A DNA stretch of 64,000 nucleotides from Klenkia brasiliensis (GTDB lineage: Bacteria; Actinomycetota; Actinomycetes; Mycobacteriales; Geodermatophilaceae), in NCBI RefSeq assembly GCF_900100695.1, contig NZ_FNCF01000002.1, forward strand, positions 248,001-312,000, given 5' to 3'. Below the pieces are notes generated by a model. That model was not told the DNA's origin, ran no database searches, and saw nothing but the letters and a program-made list of their open reading frames with translations. The position numbers and the translations under genes were made by a program. This document shows, piece after piece, positions 1-7,690 of this stretch. Each line of letters starts with the position of its first letter. The first letter of the stretch is position 1.

Positions 1-51
1 GACGATCAGGGACAGGCCGAGGCCGAGGCCGGCCAGCACAGCGGTGAGCAC
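1..51 (-). CDS. LysE/ArgO-family amino acid exporter, N-terminal fragment
   Basis: Only the first 17 codons lie in the window, read leftwards from a GTG at 51. The translation VLTAVLAGLGLGLSLIV is the typical first membrane helix of LysE/ArgO exporters, which export basic amino acids across the inner membrane. The divergent LysR gene beginning 71 bases away is the usual partner of this family, which supports the call. The rest of the gene is off the left edge, so length and substrate cannot be judged. Confidence 0.6.
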   Translation of the reverse strand, partial: MLTAVLAGLGLGLSLIV

Positions 52-90
52 GGGTCCGACGCTAGGGCTGCGGGGCCGACAGTTCCGCGC

Positions 91-108
91 ACGGTTCTGC
101 AGCACCGT
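91..108. promoter_or_regulatory. Candidate LysR operator between lysE and the LysR gene
   Basis: An 18-bp near-perfect palindrome, ACGGTTCTGCAGCACCGT, is centred on CTGCAG in the 71-bp divergent gap. LysR regulators usually bind such a dyad close to their own start and control the divergent target, so this is a reasonable site for the adjacent regulator. The binding role is inferred from position and symmetry. Confidence 0.45.
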
Positions 109-122
109 AAGCTGCACTGTCG

Positions 123-989
123 ATGGACCTGGCCCAGCTGCAGGCGCTCGCCGCCGCCGTGGAGGCGGGCACCCTCGACGGTGCCGCCCGGCTGCTGCAC
201 GTCACGCCGTCGGCGGTGAGCCAGCGGCTGCGGGCGCTGGAGTCCGCCACCGGGCAGGTGCTGCTGGTGCGCAGCCGGCCCGTCGTCCCGACCGAGGCCG
301 GTGCCGCGGTGCTGCGGCTGGCCCGCCAGGTGCAGCTGCTGGTCGCCGACACCACCGCGCAGCTGGCCGGGTCCGCCACGTCGGGGCCGCCCGTGCTGCC
401 GGTGGCGGTCAATGCCGACTCGCTGGCCACCTGGTTCCTGCCCGCGGTCGCGCCGCTGGCCGACCGGGTGCAGCTCGACGTCCGGGTGGCCGACCAGACG
501 CTGACCAGCGCCCTGCTGCGCGACGGCACGGTGATGGCCGCGGTGACCGCCGACCCCGTCGCCGTCCCCGGGTGCTCGGTCACCCGGCTGGGCGCGATGA
601 CCTACCGGCCGATGGCCACCGCCGCCTTCGCCCGCACCTGGTTCGCCGGCGGCACCACCCCCGCCGAGCTGCGCCGCGCCCCGGTCGTGGTGTTCGACCG
701 CACCGACGACCTGCAGGCGGCCTACCTGAGCCGGCGCACCCACGACCGGCCGGCCCCGCCGGTGCACTTCGTGCCCGCCAGCGCCGACTACCTGACCGCC
801 GTCCGGCTCGGGCTGGGCTGGGGCATGGTGCCCGACCTGCAGACCGGGCCCGACGACGGACTGGTGGAGCTGGACCCGGCCGGGGCGGTGGACGTCGTCC
901 TGTGGTGGCAGCAGTGGAAGCTGCGCTCGCCGAGCCTGGACGGCCTCGCCGCCGCCGTCCGCTCCGCCGCCCGCGCCGCCCTGGGCTGA
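123..989 (+). CDS. LysR-family regulator of the ArgP/LysG type
   Basis: This 288-residue protein has an N-terminal winged helix-turn-helix (about residues 2-60, with the run TPSAVSQRLRALE) followed by a periplasmic-binding-protein-like effector domain. The length matches ArgP/LysG (about 290-300 residues). ArgP-type regulators sense lysine or arginine and switch on a divergent LysE/ArgO exporter, and exactly such a gene starts 71 bases away on the other strand. The ATG at 123 gives the full HTH. Effector identity is inferred from the neighbour only. Confidence 0.85.
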   Translation: MDLAQLQALAAAVEAGTLDGAARLLHVTPSAVSQRLRALESATGQVLLVRSRPVVPTEAGAAVLRLARQVQLLVADTTAQLAGSATSGPPVLPVAVNADSLATWFLPAVAPLADRVQLDVRVADQTLTSALLRDGTVMAAVTADPVAVPGCSVTRLGAMTYRPMATAAFARTWFAGGTTPAELRRAPVVVFDRTDDLQAAYLSRRTHDRPAPPVHFVPASADYLTAVRLGLGWGMVPDLQTGPDDGLVELDPAGAVDVVLWWQQWKLRSPSLDGLAAAVRSAARAALG

Positions 990-995
990 ACCGGG

Positions 996-1886
996 TCAGT
1001 CGTCGCCGGTGTGGCGGCCGGCCAGGCGGGCCAGCACGCGGCCGCCCTCGTGCTTGACCAGCAGCTTCTCCTGCGGGACGGCGACCGGGCCGCGGGTGGG
1101 CTGGCCGGCGTCGAGCTCGAACGCGGAGTCGTGCCAGGGGCAGACCAGGCAGTCGCGGCCGCGCACCTGCTCCACGGTGCCGTCGGACAGCGGCCCGCCC
1201 AGGTGCGCGCAGGCGTCGACGAACACGTCCACCCGCTCCCCGCGGCGCACCACGGCCAGCGGCACCGGCTCGCCGTTCCCCTGCCCGGACCGCCGTGCGG
1301 GCCGGCCGTCGGGCAGGTCGGCGAGCGGGCCGAGGTCGACCCAGTCGTGGGTCAGCGAGCGCGCGGCGGTGGCGGCGTGCGAGACGCCGGAGCTCTGCGC
1401 GTAGCTCATGTGCCCGCCGACCGCCGCCGAGCCGCCGGCCAGCGCCAGCCCGGCGTAGGCCAGCACCCGGCCGGCGGTTCCCGCCCCCCGCCTGCGGGCG
1501 ACCAGCGACCCGGCGTAGAGGCCCAGCGCCACGGAGTTCAGCGCGGCGTGCGCCAGCCCGACCCGGCGCACGCCCACCTCCTGCTGCGACCAGTCGGCCG
1601 AGCCGGCCATCGCGGTGGGGACGGCGGCGGCCACCCCGGTGCCGATGAGCAGGGTCGCGGCGGGTCGCAGCGGGGGGACGGCGTCCAGCAGACCGGCGGC
1701 CACCCAGCTGCCCACCGGGACCTGGGCCAGCACCGGGTGCAGCGGGTGGCCCAGCCAGGTGCCGTGCAGGGCGTCCTCGACGGCGCGCGGCCGCAGCGCG
1801 CGCTGCACGGCGGCCCGGACCGGGCGGTCGGCGCCGTCGAGGGCGGGGGAGTCGGCGATGCGGTCGAGGAATCCCAGCAGGCTCAT
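996..1886 (-). CDS. Rieske [2Fe-2S] protein with DUF2231-like membrane domain
   Basis: 296 residues. The first two thirds hold hydrophobic helices (about 52-95 and 108-160) of the DUF2231 type. The C-terminal third is a Rieske domain with the complete ligand set Cys226-x-His228 and Cys249-x-x-His252 in CAHLGG and CPWH. It therefore should bind a 2Fe-2S cluster and act in electron transfer at the membrane; the partner is unknown. It ends 6 bases from the convergent LysR gene and appears to be a single-gene unit. The family is common in actinobacteria but has no firm physiological role. Confidence 0.85.
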   Translation of the reverse strand: MSLLGFLDRIADSPALDGADRPVRAAVQRALRPRAVEDALHGTWLGHPLHPVLAQVPVGSWVAAGLLDAVPPLRPAATLLIGTGVAAAVPTAMAGSADWSQQEVGVRRVGLAHAALNSVALGLYAGSLVARRRGAGTAGRVLAYAGLALAGGSAAVGGHMSYAQSSGVSHAATAARSLTHDWVDLGPLADLPDGRPARRSGQGNGEPVPLAVVRRGERVDVFVDACAHLGGPLSDGTVEQVRGRDCLVCPWHDSAFELDAGQPTRGPVAVPQEKLLVKHEGGRVLARLAGRHTGDD

Positions 1887-1939
1887 CGGCCGGGCCTACC
1901 CGGACCTCCCGGGTTCGGAACCGTTCCGGGCGGATCCGG

Positions 1940-2836
1940 TCAGATCCCGGTGGGGGGCGGGGTGGTCAGCTCGTCCTCGTCGGTGACCGGCGGCAGGTGG
2001 TGGGCGCCGGACTCCAGCATGGTCTGCAGCCGGTCCAGCAGGCTCTCCAGCGACTCCTCGAACTCGGTGCGCGTCTCGTCGAGGGACAGCAGCGGCTGCA
2101 GCTCGGAGATGAGCGGGAACTCCACCAGGTCCAGCTGCTTGGTCGCGGGCTTGCCGTCGGGGTCGTCGTCGGGGTGCACCGAGACCCCGCGCTGGGCGAC
2201 CTCCAGCAGCAGGTGGCCGAGCAGGAAGCTGGTGTAGGCGCGGTAGGCCACCACGGCCTGGACGCTGCTGAACCCGTGGGTGTGCAGGGCCCGCAGCAGC
2301 GACTCCACCCACCTCAGGCTGCGCAACGGGGGGCGTACCCACGGCGCGGCCGGCGGACGCGTGGCGACCAGCGGGAAGAGGGCCGGGTGGGCGAGCGCGA
2401 TGCGGCGCACGCCGTGCGCCAGCCGCTGCAGGTAGTCCTGCCAGCCGAACCTGGGCTCGAAGAGCACCTCGTCGTCGGCGAACAGCTCGTCGACCACGGT
2501 GTCCACCACGCCGTCGAGCAGGTCGTCCCGGCCGGGCACGTAGCGGTAGAGGCTCATCGCCTCGACGCCCAGCGCGGACCCCAGCCGGCGCATGGTCAGC
2601 AGGGGCAGGCCGTGCGCGTCGATGTAGTCGATCGCCGCGGTGATGATCCGCTCGCGGTCCAGGGGCACCCGGGTGCCCAGGCTCGGCGGGCCGGGGGCGT
2701 CCTCGGCCGCGCGCCGACCACGGTTCTCCGGCAGGTCGGGGTCGTCCGGGTGGTCGGGTGGCTCGAGCCCGCCGTCCTGGATGCCCCCCAGCTCGGTGCC
2801 CGGTCGGTCGTCCGGGGGGGCTGGCGTGTCGGCCAC
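1940..2836 (-). CDS. TetR-family regulator (TetR_C-type C-terminus)
   Basis: 298 residues from a GTG at 2836, chosen because a strong AAGGAGG lies just upstream; a longer reading frame to 2929 has no such site. Residues 1-60 are acidic, proline-rich and probably disordered. The helix-turn-helix follows (about 60-110, with LTMRRLGSALGVEAMSLYRYV), then the ligand-binding part of the tetracycline-repressor type. The gene is divergent from csbD, and the shared upstream region carries repeated motifs (2939-3024) that could be its operators. Ligand and regulon are not visible. Confidence 0.85.
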   Translation of the reverse strand: MADTPAPPDDRPGTELGGIQDGGLEPPDHPDDPDLPENRGRRAAEDAPGPPSLGTRVPLDRERIITAAIDYIDAHGLPLLTMRRLGSALGVEAMSLYRYVPGRDDLLDGVVDTVVDELFADDEVLFEPRFGWQDYLQRLAHGVRRIALAHPALFPLVATRPPAAPWVRPPLRSLRWVESLLRALHTHGFSSVQAVVAYRAYTSFLLGHLLLEVAQRGVSVHPDDDPDGKPATKQLDLVEFPLISELQPLLSLDETRTEFEESLESLLDRLQTMLESGAHHLPPVTDEDELTTPPPTGI

Positions 2837-2938
2837 GGTCCTCCTTCGTCGGTGCTTCTCGTCGAGGTTGGCACTGCACACCGGCACCACGCACGTCGAG
2901 ACCTGGCTGTTGTGATCTGTCCCGCACATGTTTGGCCT

Positions 2939-3024
2939 GGGCGCTTACGGCGTAATGAAGGCCTGTCCGCAGGGCGCTTACGACGTAGGAACCATTGCGG
3001 ACGATCCGGTTGCGGACAGATCCG
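2939..3024. promoter_or_regulatory. Two sets of direct repeats between the TetR and csbD genes
   Basis: Two copies of GGGCGCTTACGRCGTARKRA begin at 2939 and 2972, 33 bp apart (three helical turns). The first contains the palindrome TTACGGCGTAA. Two copies of TTGCGGACNGATCCG-like sequence follow at 2995 and 3010. The stretch lies 100-160 bases before csbD and about the same distance from the divergent TetR start. The spacing suggests paired regulator sites; a role as TetR operators is an inference. Confidence 0.5.
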
Positions 3025-3102
3025 TCCCACCGGGCCCGGCGGGGACAGCCGTCCTCGCCGGAAACGGCACCACCCTGGTGCCCGACCCACGGGAGCAACG
3101 CC

Positions 3103-3273
3103 ATGAGCGGTCTCGACAAGATCAAGAACAAGGCCGAGGAGCTGGTCGGCGAGGCCAAGGAGGCCATCGGCAAGGCCACCGACAACGAGAAGCTGCAGGC
3201 CGAGGGCAAGAGCGACCAGACCTCCGCCAACACCAAGCAGGCCGGCGAGAACGTGAAGGACATCTTCAAGTAG
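3103..3273 (+). CDS. CsbD-family stress protein
   Basis: 56 residues, strongly charged, beginning MSGLDKIKNKAEELVGEAKE, the standard CsbD-like start, with the later run LQAEGKSDQ also typical. CsbD proteins are small and abundant, are induced by general stress in many bacteria, and have no defined biochemical role. The ATG at 3103 has GGGAG eight bases upstream. A perfect hairpin follows ten bases after the stop, so the gene is probably monocistronic. The divergent TetR regulator and the repeats between them may control it. Confidence 0.88.
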   Translation: MSGLDKIKNKAEELVGEAKEAIGKATDNEKLQAEGKSDQTSANTKQAGENVKDIFK

Positions 3274-3282
3274 GCCGCCTGC

Positions 3283-3309
3283 GGGCCGGGCGGCACGACC
3301 GCCCGGCCC
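3283..3309 (+). terminator. Hairpin terminator after csbD
   Basis: An 11-bp perfect stem (GGGCCGGGCGG with its complement, loop CACGA) begins ten bases after the csbD stop. There is no T-tract, which is usual for high-GC actinobacterial terminators. Confidence 0.6.
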
Positions 3310-3373
3310 GGCCGCACCACCCTCGTCCCCCCGTCCACCCCGCCCGGAGCGGGAACCCGTCCCAGGAGTGACC

Positions 3374-4021
3374 GTGTCCGTCGACCCGAACCCCCGTCCC
3401 GCCCCCGTCGCCGGCGCCCACAGCGCGCCCGCCGACACCACCGTCGCCGCCACCCCGTCCCGTCGTGACGTCGTCGCCGCCGAGAAGTCGCGCGCCGGCG
3501 GGGTCAAGATCGGCTCCGCCTTCTTCGGCTGGCTGACCGCCACGGGCATGGCCGTGCTGCTGACCGCGCTGGTCGCCGCCGCCGGCACCGCCGTCGGCCT
3601 GGCCACGGACACCTCGCTGTCCCAGGCGGCGGACGACGCCACGAACAACCCGCAAGCCGTGGGCTGGGCCGGGGGCATCGCCCTCCTGGTGATCCTGTTC
3701 CTCTCCTACTACTCCGGTGGCTACGTCGCCGGCCGCATGGCCCGCTTCCACGGCGCCCGCCAGGGCATCGCGGTCTGGGTCTGGGCCGTCGTCGTCGCCG
3801 TCGTCGTCGCGGTGCTGGCCGCCGTCGCCGGCAACCAGTACGACGTGCTGGGCCAGCTCAACGCCTTCCCGCGGCTGCCCGTCAACGAGGGTGACCTGAG
3901 CACCACCGCGCTCATCGTGGCGCTGGTCGTCGCCGGTGTCGCCCTGGTCGGGTCGGTCCTCGGTGGCCTGGCCGGCATGCGGTTCCACCGCAAGGTCGAC
4001 CGCGCCGGGCTCGGCGACTGA
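3374..4021 (+). CDS. Four-helix membrane protein of unknown function
   Basis: 215 residues from a GTG at 3374, preceded by AGGAG at five-base spacing; an in-frame GTG at 3368 overlaps that ribosome site and is less likely. A polar N-terminal tail of about 50 residues is followed by four hydrophobic segments, at about 55-80, 100-120, 135-155 and 180-200. The second ends in SGGYVAGRMARF, a glycine-rich turn seen in small integral membrane proteins of the TIGR04086/YrzE kind. No catalytic motif is visible. It follows csbD by 100 bases, with a terminator between them, and may be another stress-linked envelope protein. Confidence 0.7.
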   Translation: MSVDPNPRPAPVAGAHSAPADTTVAATPSRRDVVAAEKSRAGGVKIGSAFFGWLTATGMAVLLTALVAAAGTAVGLATDTSLSQAADDATNNPQAVGWAGGIALLVILFLSYYSGGYVAGRMARFHGARQGIAVWVWAVVVAVVVAVLAAVAGNQYDVLGQLNAFPRLPVNEGDLSTTALIVALVVAGVALVGSVLGGLAGMRFHRKVDRAGLGD

Positions 4022-4040
4022 CCTCCCCGCACCGTGCCTC

Positions 4041-4081
4041 GCGGCCCGGTCCGACCCCTGCCCCGGGTCGGACCGGGCCGC
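4041..4081. terminator. Bidirectional terminator hairpin
   Basis: A perfect 17-bp stem (GCGGCCCGGTCCGACCC and its complement, loop CTGCCCC) sits between two convergent genes, 20 bases after one stop and 8 bases from the other. It can serve both transcripts. Confidence 0.75.
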
Positions 4082-4088
4082 TGGCGTC

Positions 4089-5078
4089 CTACCGGAAGTT
4101 CGCCTGGATGCGGCGCAGCAGGAACTCCCCGGCGGTGATCGGTGCCTCGCCCGCGGTCTCGATGACCGCGTCCTTGTCCGCCTGGGCGAAGTAGGCGATG
4201 GAGAACCGGGGGTCCAGCGACTGCCCGGGGCCGGGTGCCGCGACCCGGTGGAAGTTCGACGGCAGCCGCCCGCCCGACCACCGCTCGAGCATGTCCCCGA
4301 TGTTGCAGGTGATGGCGTCGTCGGTCGCCGGGACCGGCGTCCAGGCGTAGCCGTCGTCGGTCGGCCGGGCCGCCTCGGCGCCGGGCAGCACCTGCAGGCC
4401 GTCCTGGCCGGCCCGTTGGAAGAGCAGGGTCAGGCAGTCGAAGTCGGTGTGCGCACCCGCCCGCCAGGTGCCCGGGGTGCCGACCAGCTCGGCCGGGAAG
4501 GCCATGTAGTGGATCAGCCGCAGGCACGACTGGTACTGCGGGTTGGCCGGGTCGTGGACGCCGGCGAAGAAGTCCCGCGGCAGCCCGAGGACGTCGGCGA
4601 AGCAGGACAGCACTGTCATCGCGACCTCGTGGCAGTGCGCCTCGAAGGCCAGCACCGTGCCGCGGAAGCCGGCCACCTCGTCCTCGGCGGGCCAGAGACC
4701 GTCCATGTGCGGCCGGGTCAGCTGCCAGGACTCCTTCTGGTCCGGCGTCCCGACCGACGGGCGCACCTGGGACTTGAACTCGTAGCCGGCGTTGAGGCCC
4801 TTCTTGAGCGGGTAGCGCGCCTTGACCTCGGCCGGCAGCGCGAAGAACGCCCGGGCCGCGGCGAAGGCGGCGTCGACCTCGGCGGGGGTGATGCCGTGGT
4901 CGACGACCTGGAAGAAGCCGATGTCGGTCGCGGCCGACCACAGCTGCTCGGTGACCTCGGCGCGGCGGGCGCCCAGGTCGGCCAGGGAGATGCGGCGGAC
5001 CTCGCGGTCGGCCGTCAGGGTGCCGGGCGCACCCATCCGGGACTCGCGGGCCAGCTCGGACAGGGTGGGCGTGCTCAT
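4089..5078 (-). CDS. 2-oxoglutarate/Fe(II) oxygenase, isopenicillin N synthase-like
   Basis: 329 residues. The C-terminal half carries the iron-binding HxD in GAHTDFDCLTLLFQ, the distal His in LPSNFHRV, and RFSIAYF, the R-x-S motif that holds 2-oxoglutarate. The N-terminal DIOX_N-like part begins near residue 20. The protein should hydroxylate or oxidatively modify a small molecule in the cytoplasm; the substrate cannot be read from sequence and nothing nearby suggests an antibiotic cluster. ATG 5078 was preferred to an upstream in-frame start at 5159 because homology-like sequence begins at MSTPTLSELA. Confidence 0.85.
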   Translation of the reverse strand: MSTPTLSELARESRMGAPGTLTADREVRRISLADLGARRAEVTEQLWSAATDIGFFQVVDHGITPAEVDAAFAAARAFFALPAEVKARYPLKKGLNAGYEFKSQVRPSVGTPDQKESWQLTRPHMDGLWPAEDEVAGFRGTVLAFEAHCHEVAMTVLSCFADVLGLPRDFFAGVHDPANPQYQSCLRLIHYMAFPAELVGTPGTWRAGAHTDFDCLTLLFQRAGQDGLQVLPGAEAARPTDDGYAWTPVPATDDAITCNIGDMLERWSGGRLPSNFHRVAAPGPGQSLDPRFSIAYFAQADKDAVIETAGEAPITAGEFLLRRIQANFR

Positions 5079-5260
5079 GGTGGGACCCCCGAGGGGTGGC
5101 CGCACGGCAGCTGCCGCGGCTCTGCGGCCCATTCGAGCCGGGTGGACCGACCCGGGCAAGGGCCCGCGACCAGACGTAACCCAGGCTTCACACCGGCAGG
5201 TCTGGTTGGCTGGTCGGCGAGCGCCGGGACCACCCCGGCACCCGCACCCGAGGAGCCCCC

Positions 5261-5638
5261 GTGGCCGAGCTGACCCGCCCCGACGTCGAGCCCCCCACCG
5301 GCCCGGCCCCCGACGACCTGGTGGTCGAGGACCTGGTCGTCGGCGAGGGCGCCGAGGCCACCGCCGGCAGCCTGGTGTCCGCGCACTACGTCGGCGTCAC
5401 CCACGACGGCGGCGAGCAGTTCGACGCCTCCTGGGACCGCGGCGACCCGCTGGAGTTCCGGCTCGGCGTCGGCATGGTCATCTCCGGCTGGGACGAGGGC
5501 ATCGCCGGCATGAAGGTCGGCGGCCGCCGCCGGCTCACCATCCCGCCGCACATGGCCTACGGCGACCGCGGCGCCGGCGGCGTCATCAAGCCCGGCGCCA
5601 CCCTGGTCTTCGTCGTCGACCTGGTCGGCGTCCGTTGA
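5261..5638 (+). CDS. FKBP-type peptidyl-prolyl cis-trans isomerase
   Basis: 125 residues, a single FKBP domain without signal peptide. Visible hallmarks include VSAHYVGVTHDGGEQFDASW, VISGWDEGIAGMKVGGRR and IPPHMAYGDRGAGG, which form the FK506-binding pocket and flap loops. It should catalyse proline isomerisation during protein folding in the cytoplasm. It starts at GTG 5261 after GAGGAG, and a strong hairpin follows the stop. Confidence 0.92.
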   Translation: MAELTRPDVEPPTGPAPDDLVVEDLVVGEGAEATAGSLVSAHYVGVTHDGGEQFDASWDRGDPLEFRLGVGMVISGWDEGIAGMKVGGRRRLTIPPHMAYGDRGAGGVIKPGATLVFVVDLVGVR

Positions 5639-5640
5639 CC

Positions 5641-5680
5641 CACCCCGCCCCGCCCGGGAACACCGGGCGGGGCCGGGGTG
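5641..5680 (+). terminator. Hairpin terminator after the FKBP gene
   Basis: Arms of 17 and 18 bases pair almost completely, with one bulged G and the loop GAACA, three bases after the FKBP stop and 11 bases before the next start. It probably ends the FKBP transcript, though it may also fold in the leader of the next gene. Confidence 0.65.
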
Positions 5681-5691
5681 TTGGGCCGCGC

Positions 5692-6384
5692 GTGAAGGTG
5701 GAGATCTGGTCCGACGTCGTCTGCCCGTGGTGCTACATCGGCAAGCGCCGGTTCGAGACCGCCCTGTCGCGGTTCGAGCACGCCGACCAGGTCGAGGTGG
5801 TCTGGCGCAGCTTCCAGCTCGACCCCTCCGTCGCCGAGGGCGACGTGCACCCCACCCTGCCGGCGCTGGCCCGCAAGTACGGCCGCTCCGAGGACGAGAT
5901 GCGCCAGCAGATGACCTCGCTGGACGCACTGGCCCTGCGCGAGGGCCTGCACTACGACCTGGCCAACGGCGTCAGCGGCAACACCCTGCTCGCCCACCAG
6001 CTCATCCACCTGGCCGCCGAGCACGGCCTGCAGGACGCGATGAAGGAGCGCCTGCTGCACGCCCACTTCGAGCAGCAGGTGTCGGTCTTCGACCTGGATT
6101 CGCTGGTGGGCCTGGGCGCCGAGGTCGGCCTGGACGCCGACGAGGTGCGCGCCGCGCTCACCGACCGCCGGTTCCTGCCCGCCGTGCGCGAGGACATCGC
6201 CACCGCGCAGGCGCTCGGCGCCACCGGCGTCCCCTTCTTCGTCGTCGACCGCACCTACGGTGCCGCCGGCGCCCAGGACCCGTCGGTGCTGCTGCAGCTG
6301 CTCGAGCGGGCCTGGGCCGACAGCCACCCGCTGGCCACCGTGCCGCCGGCCGCCGGTTGCGAGGGCGACAGCTGCACCGTGTGA
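5692..6384 (+). CDS. DsbA-family oxidoreductase (FrnE-like)
   Basis: 230 residues with a thioredoxin-fold N-terminus containing the redox motif CPWC in SDVVCPWCYIGKRRFE, a helical insertion, and the cis-proline region GATGVPFFVVD near residue 180. This is the cytoplasmic FrnE/HCCA-isomerase-like branch of DsbA, implicated in thiol-disulfide exchange and polyketide or stress biology. The C-terminus ends in a CxxxxC pair (GCEGDSC), seen in several FrnE proteins. GTG 5692 is the only start that keeps the leading strand of the fold. The physiological substrate is unknown. Confidence 0.85.
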   Translation: MKVEIWSDVVCPWCYIGKRRFETALSRFEHADQVEVVWRSFQLDPSVAEGDVHPTLPALARKYGRSEDEMRQQMTSLDALALREGLHYDLANGVSGNTLLAHQLIHLAAEHGLQDAMKERLLHAHFEQQVSVFDLDSLVGLGAEVGLDADEVRAALTDRRFLPAVREDIATAQALGATGVPFFVVDRTYGAAGAQDPSVLLQLLERAWADSHPLATVPPAAGCEGDSCTV

Positions 6385-6530
6385 CCCGGCCGCCGCTGGC
6401 CGAGCTCTCATCCGAGCACCGCTCGGGCGCCGTCCGGCGACTGGCAGGTGCCCCGGTGCCGGAGGTGCAGAGCACCGTGGGCGACGTCGTCGTGCGCTAC
6501 CCGTACGAGGTCGGCCGCTTCCGGTTCTGA
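6381..6530 (+). CDS. Possible small protein coupled to the DsbA-like gene
   Basis: A 49-codon frame starts at a GTG overlapping the preceding stop (GTGTGA arrangement). Almost every codon ends in G or C, as in real genes here. The product is basic and ends VVVRYPYEVGRFRF. No family is recognised, and composition bias alone can create such frames in this genome. The overlap suggests translational coupling if the gene is real. Confidence 0.3.
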   Translation: MTRPPLAELSSEHRSGAVRRLAGAPVPEVQSTVGDVVVRYPYEVGRFRF

Positions 6531-6550
6531 GCTGCGGGTAGGGCAGGGTC

Positions 6551-7315
6551 GTGCTGAACCGTGCCGACCCCTTCCCCGACCGGCCCGGCCCGGTCGTCGT
6601 CCTGCTCCCGGCCTTCCCGCTGGACCACCGCCTGTGGGACGACGTCGCGGCCCTGCTGCCGGCCCCGCTGCGGCCGGTGGCCGTCGACCTGCCCGGCCTG
6701 GGGTCCCCCGCCGGGGGTGAGCCCTCGCTCGAGCTCGCCGTCGACGGCGTCCTCGAGCTGCTGGACGAGCTCGGCGCCGACCGGGCAGTGGTGGCCGGGC
6801 TCTCGACCGGCGGCTACGTGGCGGCGATGCTGGCCGGCCGGGCGCCGGAGCGGGTGGCCGCGCTGGCGCTGTGCGACACCACCACCGAGGTGGGCCCGCC
6901 CGACGTCCCCGCCGACCGGCTGGCCGTCGCCGACGACCTGGAGCAGCACGGCATCGGGGCGGTGATGGACTCCGTGGCCGAGGGCCTCGGCCCGCACGCC
7001 GGCCCCGAGCTGGCCGAGCGGGTCGCCACGATGATCCGCTCGCAGGACCCGGCCGCCGTGGCGTGGGTCTGCCGCGCGCTGGCCGCCCGGCCGGACACCT
7101 CGGCCGCCGTCCGGGACCTCCCGGCCCCGGTGCTGCTGCTGTTCGGGGAGCACGACGAGCCCACCCCGCCGGAGCAGCGGCTGGCCCGGCTCCGGGCGCT
7201 GCGCCCGGACGCGACCGCCGTGGTCGTCCCGGGGTCGGGGCACCTCACCGCGCTGGAGGCCCCGGCCGAGGTGGCCGGGGCGCTCGCGGACCTCGCGCGC
7301 CGGGCCGTCGGCTAG
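6551..7315 (+). CDS. Alpha/beta-hydrolase
   Basis: 254 residues. The nucleophile elbow GLSTGGYVA gives the catalytic Ser, the acid is likely the Asp in FGEHDEPTPP, and the His lies in VPGSGHLTALEAP. The oxyanion strand is PVVVLLPAFPLDHRLWDDV. It resembles the esterase/lactonase-like hydrolases that open 3-oxoadipate enol lactone or cleave C-C bonds, but no pathway partner is adjacent, so the substrate is open. It starts at GTG 6551 and converges on the small acidic gene, overlapping it by four bases. Confidence 0.85.
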   Translation: MLNRADPFPDRPGPVVVLLPAFPLDHRLWDDVAALLPAPLRPVAVDLPGLGSPAGGEPSLELAVDGVLELLDELGADRAVVAGLSTGGYVAAMLAGRAPERVAALALCDTTTEVGPPDVPADRLAVADDLEQHGIGAVMDSVAEGLGPHAGPELAERVATMIRSQDPAAVAWVCRALAARPDTSAAVRDLPAPVLLLFGEHDEPTPPEQRLARLRALRPDATAVVVPGSGHLTALEAPAEVAGALADLARRAVG

Positions 7316-7509
7316 CCCGGGGGCTCCTGCTCGGTCAGCTGCTCGTCGGCCTCGCCGGCGGGGTCGCCGGACAGCTCGTCCTCGCCGGCGGCGAGCTCGT
7401 CGTCCTGCGCGGAGGCCAAGTCGGCGCCCTCGGCGACGGCGCCGGGGTCGGCCTGGGTGGTGCGGGGGTCGGCGGCGGGGTCGGGGACGTCGGGGTCGGT
7501 GACGGTCAT
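7312..7509 (-). CDS. Small acidic protein of unknown function
   Basis: 65 residues beginning MTVTDPDVPDPAADP, very rich in Asp, Glu, Pro and Ala with no Cys and no hydrophobic core. It is probably intrinsically disordered. The ATG at 7509 is divergent from the PEP carboxykinase gene, and the gap between them carries paired dyads. The biased composition also fits a chance frame, so the call is moderate. Confidence 0.45.
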   Translation of the reverse strand: MTVTDPDVPDPAADPRTTQADPGAVAEGADLASAQDDELAAGEDELSGDPAGEADEQLTEQEPPG

Positions 7510-7552
7510 GCCGGGCGTCGTGCCCGCCGTGCGCCGACGTCAACCGAGCCCA

Positions 7553-7597
7553 AGACGTCTGGGACGTCTGCCACCGGACAAGACGTCAGATACGTCT
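7553..7597. promoter_or_regulatory. Two tandem dyad operators upstream of pckG
   Basis: Two 17-bp inverted repeats, AGACGTC-TGG-GACGTCT (7553-7569) and AGACGT-CAGAT-ACGTCT (7581-7597), have centres 28 bp apart. They lie about 95-140 bases before pckG and 45-90 bases from the divergent small gene. Their similarity and spacing suggest cooperative binding by one dimeric regulator, probably acting on pckG. No regulator gene is adjacent. Confidence 0.6.
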
Positions 7598-7690
7598 CAC
7601 CCGGAAAACCTGTCCGCGGCCCAGCTCCGGCGCTAGCCTCGTCCGATCGCACCAGCGCCGGGGCGAGCTCCGCACCGGCGGCAACGATGG

